Shown here one piece after another: positions 50,721-58,465 of a stretch of DNA of 64,000 nucleotides. The notes beneath the pieces are model-generated. The model made no database searches. It was not told the DNA's origin and worked only from the letters and a program-made list of their open reading frames with translations. A program made the position numbers and the translations under genes. Numbering within the stretch: position 1 is the stretch's first letter; every line of letters begins with the position of its first letter. Source of the DNA: a virus; IMG/VR virus record IMGVR_UViG_3300042691_048368, positions 30,998 to 94,997 of that record, one strand, 5' to 3'.

Positions 50721-51854
50721 ATGATAGGTGAAAGATTCAACTTTGAGGATGTCTTTTTTAGAGATTTGACGGTTTGTGTGCTTGATACACTTGAGGGAGA
50801 AGTCAGATGGGTGAATAAGTTTAGTTCTGGTGACAGAGTTGTGAATGTGCCATTTTATTACTCATTGACTGGTGACGAAAGATTTCTTTTGGATTCTTTC
50901 ACTGATGATATTGTTTCAAATAGTAGGTACGTCGATTTAAACACCGATATAATACCTAGAGGACATTTGACATTGACCAGTTATGAGATTAGGGGAGATG
51001 AATTTGCAAACCCTAATGTTTGGTTGAAAATGGTAATCGAAAATGAAACTGAAATTAGGAACATGCTCACCAAAGTTAGAGCAATTCCAATAACGGTTAA
51101 GTATGACCTTGTTATTTTTCTTTCCTCCGAGATTGACACATTCAAGTGTAGTCAAGCAATTATGGATACTCTTTGGCTTTACCGATTCATGTATTTCGAA
51201 CACAATTTTATGAATATCGATGCTGTTATGCAAATACCAGATTCGAATAACATTGAAATTAATAGAGAAAAGAATTTGACCTCTGATAATACGATAAAAC
51301 TTACAGTCTCTTTTGATGTGCAGACTTATTATCCCGCCTATAGAAAGCCGAAGCTCCCCGATACTTTGCCATTTACATTATCAACCAATTATATAAATAA
51401 AAACCTAAATATCAAAATTGATCTTATTTCAGGTGATTCTCAAGTCAGGTATTCCGAATATCATAATATGACTACCTCATCAGATGGAAGTGTGGTAATT
51501 CTGATTGGATCTGGATCTGCAATTAGAGGGAATTATTTGAATATAAATCTAAAAGAAAATGGGTTGAAGATAAAAATCTTCATAAATACGAATATAGATT
51601 CCGAAAATTATGAGGAATTAGCATTTTCCGGTGATTTGGAACCGTTTTCTGATTCAAATGCAGATTTGGAAACGTTAAATCAGCTGTCGTCGAATTCATA
51701 TAGTTCGCCAACCCCTAATGGTGATTTCAGAGATATAATTATACTACCAAAAAGAACACGCTGGTATAATAATCTTATCAACACTAGGGGGGGTGGTATT
51801 AGAAGTAGAACTCCTTATAACAGTGAAAATATTAACAATCAAAAAAAACTGTAG
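50721..51854 (+). CDS. Tail sheath stabiliser/terminator (gp15-like)
   Basis: A 377-residue protein whose first 210 residues follow T4 gp15: ERFNFEDVFFRDLTVCVLDT, a SGDRVVNVPFYYSL strand, PRGHLTLTSYEIR, then IPITVKYDLVIFLSSEIDTF and the conserved SVSFDVQTYYPAYR-type strand (TVSFDVQTYYPAYR). gp15 caps the finished tail tube and sheath and joins it to the head neck proteins. The C-terminal 130 residues are an extra Ser/Asn-rich beta region not in T4. Similarity is by pattern and strand order; I judge it good. Its start is 5 nt from a TAATATAT box. Confidence 0.7.
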   Translation: MIGERFNFEDVFFRDLTVCVLDTLEGEVRWVNKFSSGDRVVNVPFYYSLTGDERFLLDSFTDDIVSNSRYVDLNTDIIPRGHLTLTSYEIRGDEFANPNVWLKMVIENETEIRNMLTKVRAIPITVKYDLVIFLSSEIDTFKCSQAIMDTLWLYRFMYFEHNFMNIDAVMQIPDSNNIEINREKNLTSDNTIKLTVSFDVQTYYPAYRKPKLPDTLPFTLSTNYINKNLNIKIDLISGDSQVRYSEYHNMTTSSDGSVVILIGSGSAIRGNYLNINLKENGLKIKIFINTNIDSENYEELAFSGDLEPFSDSNADLETLNQLSSNSYSSPTPNGDFRDIIILPKRTRWYNNLINTRGGGIRSRTPYNSENINNQKKL

Positions 51855-51940
51855 AATAGTTTCGAAAACAAAAAAAATGGAAAAAAATCAATTTCAAATT
51901 GAATATATATACAAAGAATAAAAAAATAATACCTATTATT

Positions 51941-53230
51941 ATGAAGAATCTCAAATTGGAGTTATTCAACTATAGAAAAAACCTTTCTGTTGAAGACGTG
52001 CAAATATCTTCAATCGTTGAAGGTCATATCAACGCTTGTAATAACCTTTCTGAAAAACAAGTAATATTGTCACTTAATGAGCAATTGAAACAATATACTT
52101 TTGATAAATCTGTCAAAGCTCTCCTTGAATCATTAAATGATGATATGAAAGAATATCAACTTTTATATGAATTAAAGCATCTATACAATGTTTTGGATAG
52201 CAAAAATCAAGGTGAACTTTATAGACAACCAATCAATGTTTTATTACAAACAATTAATTTAGAGTCTGATCAGGATAGAATGTCTAAAATTCTTAACGAA
52301 TTAGCTGTTTATGATTGGGTACCTGAAATCAAATTATTTGTACACAATTTAGTAAAATCACCTGAGAAAAAGACTAATCTTTTATCTGGTGGTAAGGGTG
52401 AGTCAATATACACTGTAGTAGAACAAGTTGAAGATGGATATTGTTGTTTAGTTAGAGATTCTTGGTTTATATTGACTGAGAACAATATCGAGAAAACTCT
52501 CCTTGAAAATCATGTAAATGATCCAGAGAAGTTAAAAACTCTTAGAAACCTTGAGATCGGTATGAGATTTGCTTCAATGAGCAAGGACAGAATAAATTTC
52601 AGAATATCCGAGAATTTAACAATTGGACTTTCTACAAATAAAAAAGGTATCATTTTCATCAACGATGACGAGATGAATAAAGAAACTACTCTCGAAAGTT
52701 TATTTGCTTCTCCAATTATTCCAATAGTTAATAAGAATTTCTATCCAATTTTACTTGAGACTTCTCATAACTTGAATAAATTTGTTGAAATGGACGTGGT
52801 GAAAAGAGTTTCGAACTTGATCAACCCACATCTAGAAGTTTTTGCATTTAACTATAAAAATGCTATCTATTTATATAGATGTGATGAAAGATATGGCAAT
52901 TCGTTCTTTAAATATGAATCAGCTCTTGAATTAGTAAATGAAGTTAGAAATGAACTAAACTATGATTTAACATATTTCTATGAGAACAATCTTAGCAAAG
53001 AAATGATCACAAAGAGAAAGTTAGAAGATAAAGAAAGAGAAATCACATTGAAACTAGAAGATGTAGAACTGAATATCGGTAAAATTGAAAACTCAATCAG
53101 AATGATCGGTGAATCAAATACATTAACAATAGCTCTTGGCAATTTGAAGAAAAGAAGGGATGCGCTTGAAGAGGAAATATTAGCTGTAAGAGAATTACAA
53201 TATAGAGAAAGAGAAAAAGAAAGAATCTAA
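51941..53230 (+). CDS. Conserved phage protein, possibly head-associated
   Basis: From ATG 51941 (MKNLKLELFNYRKNLSVEDV), 429 residues; a TTG 42 nt upstream overlaps the box and is less likely. The body is helical at first, then alpha/beta (GESIYTVVEQVEDGYCCLVR, AIYLYRCDERYGNSFFKYES), and ends in a strong coiled coil (EDVELNIGKIENSIRMIGES, then a Lys/Arg-rich helix). I recall related 400-450-residue proteins in T4-like phages of Bacteroidota beside head genes, without assigned function. A possible cleavage site SIVE|G sits near residue 28. Terminator and sigma gene follow. Confidence 0.6.
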   Translation: MKNLKLELFNYRKNLSVEDVQISSIVEGHINACNNLSEKQVILSLNEQLKQYTFDKSVKALLESLNDDMKEYQLLYELKHLYNVLDSKNQGELYRQPINVLLQTINLESDQDRMSKILNELAVYDWVPEIKLFVHNLVKSPEKKTNLLSGGKGESIYTVVEQVEDGYCCLVRDSWFILTENNIEKTLLENHVNDPEKLKTLRNLEIGMRFASMSKDRINFRISENLTIGLSTNKKGIIFINDDEMNKETTLESLFASPIIPIVNKNFYPILLETSHNLNKFVEMDVVKRVSNLINPHLEVFAFNYKNAIYLYRCDERYGNSFFKYESALELVNEVRNELNYDLTYFYENNLSKEMITKRKLEDKEREITLKLEDVELNIGKIENSIRMIGESNTLTIALGNLKKRRDALEEEILAVRELQYREREKERI

Positions 53231-53233
53231 TAT

Positions 53234-53260
53234 AAAAAACCCTCGAAAGAGGGTTTTTTT
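53234..53260. terminator. Terminator
   Basis: Stem CCCTC / GAGGG (53240-53244 with 53249-53253) with GAAA tetraloop, A tract before and T tract after. It separates the head-associated gene from the sigma gene. Confidence 0.85.
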
Positions 53261-53290
53261 ATTAAACTAAATTAGTGGTAAATATATAAC

Positions 53291-53705
53291 ATGAAAGAAT
53301 TTTAAATCCAATCATGGATTAAAAAATAATTCAACGGCTATTTACTTACATAATAAAGACCTTTATATCGAGATTATTGTCTCAAAGGCTCAGGGAAAAC
53401 TCACCAAGAATTGCAAATTAATGTTGGAAGTTCTTGCAAAAAGAACTATAAAAAAAATGCGTTATTATAATAACGATGATAGGATGGACTGTTATCAATC
53501 TGGATTATTGGATATGTTCTCAAATTGGCACAACTTTAATGAAGAAAAATCAGATAATGCTTTCGCTTACTTCACTGAAATCTTCAAAAGAGGATTAGCA
53601 AAAGGGTTTAATGAACTTTACAAGAAAAAGGGAGATAGTGACCACCAAATTAGATTGATCTCTATTGAGTCATCAAATGATGGAATGGGTTTACATTCTA
53701 TTTAA
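53291..53705 (+). CDS. Late sigma factor (gp55-like), read through a +1 shift
   Basis: Sigma region 2 is clear: MLEVLAKRTIKKMRYYNNDD, DCYQSGLLDMFSNWHNF, then NAFAYFTEIFKRGLAKGFNE, similar to T4 gp55. An ATG-only start at 53421 would lose homologous sequence just upstream (IYLHNKDLYIEIIVSKAQGK). That frame is open back to 53295 but has no ATG. The ATG at 53291, placed behind an AATATAT box, gives MKEF and then TAA; a +1 slip on TTT-TAA (53300-53305) joins the two frames into a 137-residue protein. T4 gp55 is 185 residues. The frame could also be broken by a sequence error. gp55 binds host RNA polymerase and reads TATAAATA late promoters. Confidence 0.65.
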
Positions 53706-53712
53706 TGAGTGT

Positions 53713-53785
53713 GGGCCCTGTTGGAATCGAACCAACCACCTACTGATTATGAGTCAGTTGCTCTAACCTACTAAGCTAAGAGCCC
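53713..53785 (-). tRNA. tRNA-Met (CAU)
   Basis: A 73-nt cloverleaf on the minus strand. The acceptor stem GGGCTCT pairs with AGGGCCC, with one U-G pair. The D arm is GCTT...GAGC, the anticodon stem ACTGA/TCAGT has loop CTCATAA, and the T arm is GTTGG-TTCGATT-CCAAC. The anticodon CAU means Met, or Ile if the C is modified to lysidine. No CCA is encoded. No ORF overlaps it. Confidence 0.9.
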
Positions 53786-53790
53786 GAAGT

Positions 53791-53863
53791 AGACAGGGCG
53801 GGACTTGAACCCACAACCTTGACTGTATAAGAGTCCTGCGCTCACCTATTGCGCCACCTGTCC
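53791..53863 (-). tRNA. tRNA-Ile (UAU)
   Basis: A 73-nt cloverleaf on the minus strand, 5 nt from the Met tRNA. Acceptor GGACAGG/CCTGTCT (G-U at the end), D arm GCGC...GCGC, anticodon loop CTTATAC giving UAU, T arm GTGGG-TTCAAGT-CCCGC. The first pair of the anticodon stem is a G-A mismatch. It reads AUA, a codon that is common in this AT-rich genome. Confidence 0.85.
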
Positions 53864-53951
53864 AAATGAGTGTACAAATATATACTAAAAATTCGAAAGA
53901 GTTCTAATTTTTGAAAAAAAACTTTCACAAAAAAATAATTTATAAAAAAAA

Positions 53952-54176
53952 ATGGGATACCAAGCTAATTACGAAGACGAACATCCATTGTGGAGAAACT
54001 ATATGGATAAATTGGGGGAAATGAACCCAAAAGAACAAACTGAATGGATGGAACAAATAGATCCTGGTGTAGAGCTACCATTTCCAACAAAAAGTTATTC
54101 GGCATATTCCGAAGAAGATTTTTTAGAAATGTTGGATAAAGATGAAGTGTTCAGAGATAAATGGGGTACATTATGA
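53952..54176 (+). CDS. Small acidic protein
   Basis: A 74-residue acidic protein, MGYQANYEDEHPLWRNYMDK, with Trp and Tyr residues and a C-terminal helix FLEMLDKDEVFRDKWG. No known motif. The stop overlaps the start of the next gene (ATGA type), so the two are coupled. It follows the tRNA pair and is preceded by a long A-rich leader. Function unknown. Confidence 0.6.
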   Translation: MGYQANYEDEHPLWRNYMDKLGEMNPKEQTEWMEQIDPGVELPFPTKSYSAYSEEDFLEMLDKDEVFRDKWGTL

Positions 54177-54523
54177 TGAATTCTATTTTTTATCTTTGTT
54201 CTTTATGTTTCATTTGGGTTGAAATTTTTCAACTTAGAAATAGGGGGGACATCCACCGTTTGGATTTACAACAATCAAATCCAAAGACATGGATTCTCTT
54301 CTATATTTCGAAAATCGGATATATAATTTGGACATTTCTGGGGTTATTCACTGAAAATTATCCATTATTTGCTACTATAATGTTACTTACTGCTTTGAAG
54401 TTTTTGATTGTGAGAACAAAAAGTAATTTTTATATCAATCTTTACGATTTGATTTCATTTATTGCCACTGTAGCTTTACTAATATGGTCTAGTTTTTTAG
54501 GTGTTGCTCCGTTATTATTATAA
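54173..54523 (+). CDS. Small integral membrane protein
   Basis: From the ATG at 54173 (within ATGATGA overlapping the preceding stop), 116 residues; an ATG at 54161 is an alternative. Four hydrophobic segments: IFYLCSLCFIWVEIFQ, TWILFYISKIGYIIWTFLG, LFATIMLLTALKFLIV and DLISFIATVALLIWSSFL, with short loops carrying Arg/Asp. The arrangement suggests a four-helix membrane protein. No family recognised; holin-like roles are possible but not supported by a motif. It overlaps the convergent gp4 gene by 35 nt. Confidence 0.6.
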   Translation: MMNSIFYLCSLCFIWVEIFQLRNRGDIHRLDLQQSNPKTWILFYISKIGYIIWTFLGLFTENYPLFATIMLLTALKFLIVRTKSNFYINLYDLISFIATVALLIWSSFLGVAPLLL

Positions 54524-54995
54524 ATTCAAACCCTTTTCTCTCACAATATTCGATCATAGCTTTCCATTTGCTTAGATTTTTGTTATACATTTTTAGAGCA
54601 TATTCAAAGTTTTTCAACTGTTTAGCGGTTGGGTTATTAACAAGTTTTGGTTCGATTGTTTCTGAGTGTGGTTTTACTTCTGCTACAACTTTCGAAATCG
54701 AACCATCTTTTCTCATAAGTTCATAATAGAAGTCGGGATAATAGCTGTGTTCAGTAGTTCTGAATTCTTGTTTTTCTGATAGCCATTCTGTTTTAGTATA
54801 AGGTACTCTTAAATGTTCAGCACCCCAAAAAGTTATATTTTGGTTCATATCCAGATATATCATCATCTTTTGTTCTAGACCTGAACGATAGTATAAACCA
54901 CCCTGAGAGTTCAATTTTATTACTTTGTCTTTATTAGTTGGTGTATAAAGACCTTGTTTATACTTTGTTGGTTGTTTTGGTGCACTATTGATCAT
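54489..54995 (-). CDS. Head completion protein (gp4-like)
   Basis: Started at ATG 54995 (MINSAPKQPTKYKQG), 168 residues; a TTG 12 nt upstream is possible. The pattern LYYRSGLEQKMMIYLDMNQN, then FWGAEHLRVPYTK, SYYPDFYYEL, KVVAEVKPHSET and NLSKWKAMIEYCERKGFEFI matches T4 gp4, the head completion protein. It shares the PD-(D/E)XK-like nuclease fold: D in PDFYYEL and E-x-K in AEVKP. gp4 acts after packaging so that tails can join the head. It is divergent from the gene at 55040 across a shared palindromic box. Confidence 0.75.
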   Translation of the reverse strand: MINSAPKQPTKYKQGLYTPTNKDKVIKLNSQGGLYYRSGLEQKMMIYLDMNQNITFWGAEHLRVPYTKTEWLSEKQEFRTTEHSYYPDFYYELMRKDGSISKVVAEVKPHSETIEPKLVNNPTAKQLKNFEYALKMYNKNLSKWKAMIEYCERKGFEFIIITEQHLKN

Positions 54996-55012
54996 CGAAG
55001 ATTCCAAATTTT

Positions 55013-55024
55013 GAATATATATTC
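55013..55024. promoter_or_regulatory. Palindromic late-promoter-like box GAATATATATTC
   Basis: A perfect 12-nt palindrome containing GAATATAT on both strands. It lies 21 nt from the gp4-like ATG (54995, minus) and 15 nt from the ATG at 55040, so a single element may drive both divergent genes. Confidence 0.45.
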
Positions 55025-55039
55025 TAAATAACTAACCTT

Positions 55040-55738
55040 ATGGGACTTTTGTTAGAAAGAATAAAACTTAGCAATCTTGTAAATGGTGACGGAATAGCCG
55101 ATAACTATAAAAAGAATTCTCTTTATTTTTATGAAAAATTTAGAAAATCTGATCATGAAGTTCAATCGGTAGCTTTATCTAAAATACAAGCGGGTAGATT
55201 TTACTTCTTCCACTATTTAGATGACTCGAATTGGATGAAATACTCACCTGTTTTTGTTATAAGTATTAAAAAGTTCGAAAACTTACAAATTATAATGGCA
55301 ATAAATATGAATTTTGTACCATTGGAAGTAAGGACTTCGGTGTTTGATAATGTTATAGTTGAGCAGAACTTTGAAAAAGATGAACCTTTGAATGTGGATT
55401 TTAACGGTGTCTACCAAAGACTGAGGAAATATGGATTCGAATATTCAATTTGTGAGTATAATTTGGCTCAAGTTAAATTGTGTCACAAAATAAACATGGA
55501 CTCGGTTCCGAGGTTTTTATATTCTGGACATCCAAAAAATAAATATGATGCCAGAAAACTCTACAGTATATGGAAAGCGAAACTGAAGACTAGAGATAAA
55601 AGAGATGCTGAGATGTCTTCTTCTTTAATAAAAGATTTTTTCGATGTCACTGATGATATATCGAACAATTATGAAGTATTGAGAGGTCATATACAGAGAC
55701 TGCAAAGTAGTCTTGAAAAATATGGCAGACAAAGTTAA
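55040..55738 (+). CDS. Conserved phage protein of unknown function
   Basis: A 232-residue protein with ALSKIQAGRFYFFHYLDDSN, WMKYSPVFVISIKKFENLQI, then MNFVPLEVRTSVFDNVIV. I recall this pattern from phage proteins between neck or head-completion genes and the portal, but no function is known to me. The C-terminal 60 residues form a helical coiled region (DITNNYEVLRGHIQRLQSSL-like). The gene sits between gp4-like and portal, as gp53/gp2-type genes do in T4, but it does not look like either. Confidence 0.6.
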   Translation: MGLLLERIKLSNLVNGDGIADNYKKNSLYFYEKFRKSDHEVQSVALSKIQAGRFYFFHYLDDSNWMKYSPVFVISIKKFENLQIIMAINMNFVPLEVRTSVFDNVIVEQNFEKDEPLNVDFNGVYQRLRKYGFEYSICEYNLAQVKLCHKINMDSVPRFLYSGHPKNKYDARKLYSIWKAKLKTRDKRDAEMSSSLIKDFFDVTDDISNNYEVLRGHIQRLQSSLEKYGRQS

Positions 55739-55743
55739 TATAT
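55736..55743 (+). promoter_or_regulatory. Late-promoter-like box TAATATAT
   Basis: The box begins with the TAA stop of the previous gene and lies 32 nt before the portal ATG at 55776, allowing separate expression of the portal. Confidence 0.4.
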
Positions 55744-55775
55744 AACACTATAACAATAAAATATTAATTTTTTTA

Positions 55776-57506
55776 ATGGCCGCTTATAATCCTTTGAATA
55801 ATCAAAATCAAAACCAAACGAATTTATCTTCTGCTGTTGAGAATAAAGGTTTATTCAATAGGCTACTGAGAAATCTATCAAATTTCGGTATGAAATATGA
55901 TGATATGATTCTCAGAAACACAGTTGGTGTTGGTATAAACGAAGACCCCTATTCTGCAAAAAATAATTCAATGTATGACTTTTTCAGTCAGAAAGCGGTA
56001 GCCTCTGTCTTGAATAAGAAATCGATACCCTATCTCGATAGGTCATACGCTGATAAAAGAAGAATTCTAAGAGAATATTCAATAAAAGATGAGATAAGAG
56101 ATTTCGTGGCTGCTGTATCCGATGAGGCTATAATCTATGGAACAGACAAGGATTTCTGTTCACCCGAGCCATTGTCTACAGATTTTTCACAGGACATTAG
56201 AGACAAGTACCAAGAATATTTTGAGGTCATATATAATAAGTTTGGTTTTAATGATAATATAACTGCTTGGAACATGATGAGAGATTATCTCATTGATGGG
56301 TATGTGGCAATCGAAATAGTTTGGGATGATAAGAAGAAAAATATAATTCATTTCAACAGATTGAGGCCAGAAACTTTGGTACCAGCTTATGAACCAGCCA
56401 TCGGAAATCTTTGGATACAGTTTCCCGAGGATCCACAACTTAGGAGGATTTTTCTCGATTCTCAGATTGTTTTCATATCCTATTCGACCCAAAATGATTT
56501 TACCGAAACATCTTACGTTGAGGGTTTGATTAAACCATATAATCAATTGAAGATATTGGAACAGACAAAGATAATGTTTAATATCATCAATGCCACTGTC
56601 TATCAAAAGTTTACAGTACCAATCAAGGGTCTACCAAGACAACGTGCGGAAGAACAGATCGGACAATTGATAGCTGATTATTCTGAAGAAATTGAATGGG
56701 ACGATACACTCGGTACAGTATCAATTAATGGAAAAAAACATCTACCATATAATAAACAAATCTGGTTCCCCGAAGGTGACGCTGGAACTCCACAGATGGA
56801 ACTGGTGAGTCCAGAAGGTCACAATCTAAATGAGGACAATATGTTGACTTGGTTTTATAATGTTCTTAAAAGAGCATCGAAGATTCCATTTCAAAGATTT
56901 GATAAGGAGAATGGGGGTGGTACTGTATTTGATGATGCTGCTTCTATGACTAGAGATGAAGTCAAGTTTAATAACTTTGTTAATAGACTCAGAGCTAACT
57001 ATAAAGAGTTGATTGTGAAACCATTACGTCTTCAAATGTGTATGGAATTTCCAGAGTTGAAAGATGATGAGGTTTTTCTAAATCAAGTTGACATTTTATT
57101 CGTATCTAATCAATTATTCGAAGAATGGAAAAGACTTGGAAATCTAGAGAAAAGAAGTGGTATATTGAGTACTCTACTTGGTATACAAACGGCTGATGGC
57201 AAACCATACTTTCACATTGATTATCTCATGGATAAAATCATGAAATTAACACAAGAGGAAAAAGAAGAAAATAAAGCTTATTGGATTAAGGCGTCACAAG
57301 GTGGTGGAGCTGCTGAAGGTGGTGCTGAAGGTGGCGTTGAGGGAGGTGCTGAAGGTGGTATGGAAACTGTAGGTATGGAAGCTGGTGCTGAGACTGGTGG
57401 AGAAGCTGGCGGTGCTCAGGCAGCACCTGAAGGTGGTGCACAAGCCACACCGGAGGCTGGTGGAGCTCAAGCAGCTCCGGAAGGTGGAGGAGAATTTGAA
57501 TTCTAA
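55776..57506 (+). CDS. Portal protein (gp20-like)
   Basis: A 576-residue portal; T4 gp20 is 524. Conserved portal patterns: KRRILREYSIKDEIRDFV, VAIEIVWDDKKKNIIHFNRL, then a long clip and stem region with PYNQLKILEQTKIMFNIINA, WFPEGDAGTPQMELVSPEGH and RASKIPFQRFDKENGGGTVF. The last 85 residues are a low-complexity Gly/Ala/Glu tail (GGAEGG, GGVEGG, AAPEGG units) not present in T4. It forms the dodecameric ring at the packaging vertex and nucleates head assembly. The convergent endonuclease-like fragment overlaps the last 4 nt. Confidence 0.9.
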   Translation: MAAYNPLNNQNQNQTNLSSAVENKGLFNRLLRNLSNFGMKYDDMILRNTVGVGINEDPYSAKNNSMYDFFSQKAVASVLNKKSIPYLDRSYADKRRILREYSIKDEIRDFVAAVSDEAIIYGTDKDFCSPEPLSTDFSQDIRDKYQEYFEVIYNKFGFNDNITAWNMMRDYLIDGYVAIEIVWDDKKKNIIHFNRLRPETLVPAYEPAIGNLWIQFPEDPQLRRIFLDSQIVFISYSTQNDFTETSYVEGLIKPYNQLKILEQTKIMFNIINATVYQKFTVPIKGLPRQRAEEQIGQLIADYSEEIEWDDTLGTVSINGKKHLPYNKQIWFPEGDAGTPQMELVSPEGHNLNEDNMLTWFYNVLKRASKIPFQRFDKENGGGTVFDDAASMTRDEVKFNNFVNRLRANYKELIVKPLRLQMCMEFPELKDDEVFLNQVDILFVSNQLFEEWKRLGNLEKRSGILSTLLGIQTADGKPYFHIDYLMDKIMKLTQEEKEENKAYWIKASQGGGAAEGGAEGGVEGGAEGGMETVGMEAGAETGGEAGGAQAAPEGGAQATPEAGGAQAAPEGGGEFEF

Positions 57507-57907
57507 GGTTTATTTTTCCTTGCTAAGATCTCTTTCGATTTGGACGGGTTATCAACACCAAATTTTTCGATCATTGTCTTTTCTATTCTTTTACGAATCT
57601 CTTTATTCTGTATTGGATATTCGACCCCCCAGTTCTGTTTGAGAGTTGCTTTTCGTTTGGATTCTGAACATTTGCGACAATAGTATTCTCCCCATCTATT
57701 ATTATACCGTACATAGTTTTTGAATAGTACATCTTTTTCTGTACCACAACCATCGCATTTACAAGTTATTTTATAATGGCTGCCTGTTGAAAGTAGTTCT
57801 ATTGGTATTTCGAGAGTTTCCCCAATAGTAACATCATAACCCAATTCTTCGTAGTATGAATAATTAGATTCATTTATTTTTATCAATATTTCTCTAGTGA
57901 GGATCAT
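57503..57907 (-). CDS. Endonuclease-related Zn-binding fragment
   Basis: A 134-residue protein. The centre has two Cys pairs, CKCDGCGTEKDV and YYCRKCSESKRK, forming a zinc ribbon. The C-terminal part has two units of the repeat KQNWGVEYPIQNKEIRKRIE / KFGVDNPSKSKEILARK that I know from DNA-binding regions of phage-encoded HNH or GIY-YIG endonucleases. No catalytic domain is present, so it may be a remnant or a DNA-binding relic of a larger homing endonuclease. It lies directly behind the portal gene on the opposite strand, a typical insertion place for such genes. Confidence 0.55.
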   Translation of the reverse strand: MILTREILIKINESNYSYYEELGYDVTIGETLEIPIELLSTGSHYKITCKCDGCGTEKDVLFKNYVRYNNRWGEYYCRKCSESKRKATLKQNWGVEYPIQNKEIRKRIEKTMIEKFGVDNPSKSKEILARKNKP

Positions 57908-57917
57908 ATAATATATC

Positions 57918-58343
57918 TTATGTTATATTGAAATCAATGTCAAAAGTTACTAACTGATATTCATCATCTTTTTCTTTTTTATAATAAATGGGTCTCAAAA
58001 TTCCCTTTTCAAAGTCAACTATGTCACCATATGGTGATGGTTCAATGTGTCCGTAGAATATTTCGTCTTCTTTTGATATACTTTTTATGGTGTGAGATAT
58101 AGCGTAAATATCTTCGTTACTTCTCCAATGTGATTGAAAAGTGCTTCCTGGTATTTCTGTTATATTTATTGGTAAATTAGTTTTGAATAAACTGTCAATA
58201 TTGAGTGGGGAACTTTCGGAATTTAATATATTATCAATAGAAAAATCTCTCTTGAGTGAAGAGGAATTTTTCAATAAAAAAATGACTAATTCCTTTTCGA
58301 AATCTTTAGTTTTTGGAAAAATTTTGACCTTATAAGTATTCAT
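57918..58343 (-). CDS. Hypothetical protein
   Basis: A 141-residue soluble protein: MNTYKVKIFPKTKDFEKELV, a Ser/Asn-rich helical region (SSLKRDFSIDNILNSESSPL), then beta strands (INITEIPGSTFQSHW, EIFYGHIEPSPYGDIVDFEK, RPIYYKKEKDDEYQLVTFDI). No motif or signal is seen. It is 10 nt upstream of the endonuclease-like fragment on the same strand, and may be an ordinary accessory gene of this stretch. Not recognised. Confidence 0.6.
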   Translation of the reverse strand: MNTYKVKIFPKTKDFEKELVIFLLKNSSSLKRDFSIDNILNSESSPLNIDSLFKTNLPINITEIPGSTFQSHWRSNEDIYAISHTIKSISKEDEIFYGHIEPSPYGDIVDFEKGILRPIYYKKEKDDEYQLVTFDIDFNIT

Positions 58344-58429
58344 TTAAATTTTTATAGAGTTCAATGATTGTAAAGTTTTCATTCGCTCCATAAAAAGTCC
58401 TTCTTGAAAAAAATGTGGTTTTTTTAAGA

Positions 58430-58437
58430 CAATATAT
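58430..58437 (+). promoter_or_regulatory. Late-promoter-like box CAATATAT
   Basis: GACAATATATAATATAC context 28 nt upstream of the protease-scaffold ATG at 58466. The 122-nt gap before this gene contains nothing else recognisable. Confidence 0.4.
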
Positions 58438-58465
58438 AATATACTCAAAAAATAAATCGCGATAA

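Noticed and set aside
53421-53705. Sigma gene taken as a 94-residue protein from the internal ATG
   Set aside because: The upstream in-frame sequence looks homologous to gp55, so this start would lose real protein. Kept as one gene with a proposed shift instead.
54173-54523. Holin
   Set aside because: Four membrane segments are visible, but no endolysin is nearby and no holin family pattern is recognised.
56187-56606. 139-codon minus-strand frame inside the portal gene
   Set aside because: Antisense to conserved portal sequence with no promoter or start context.
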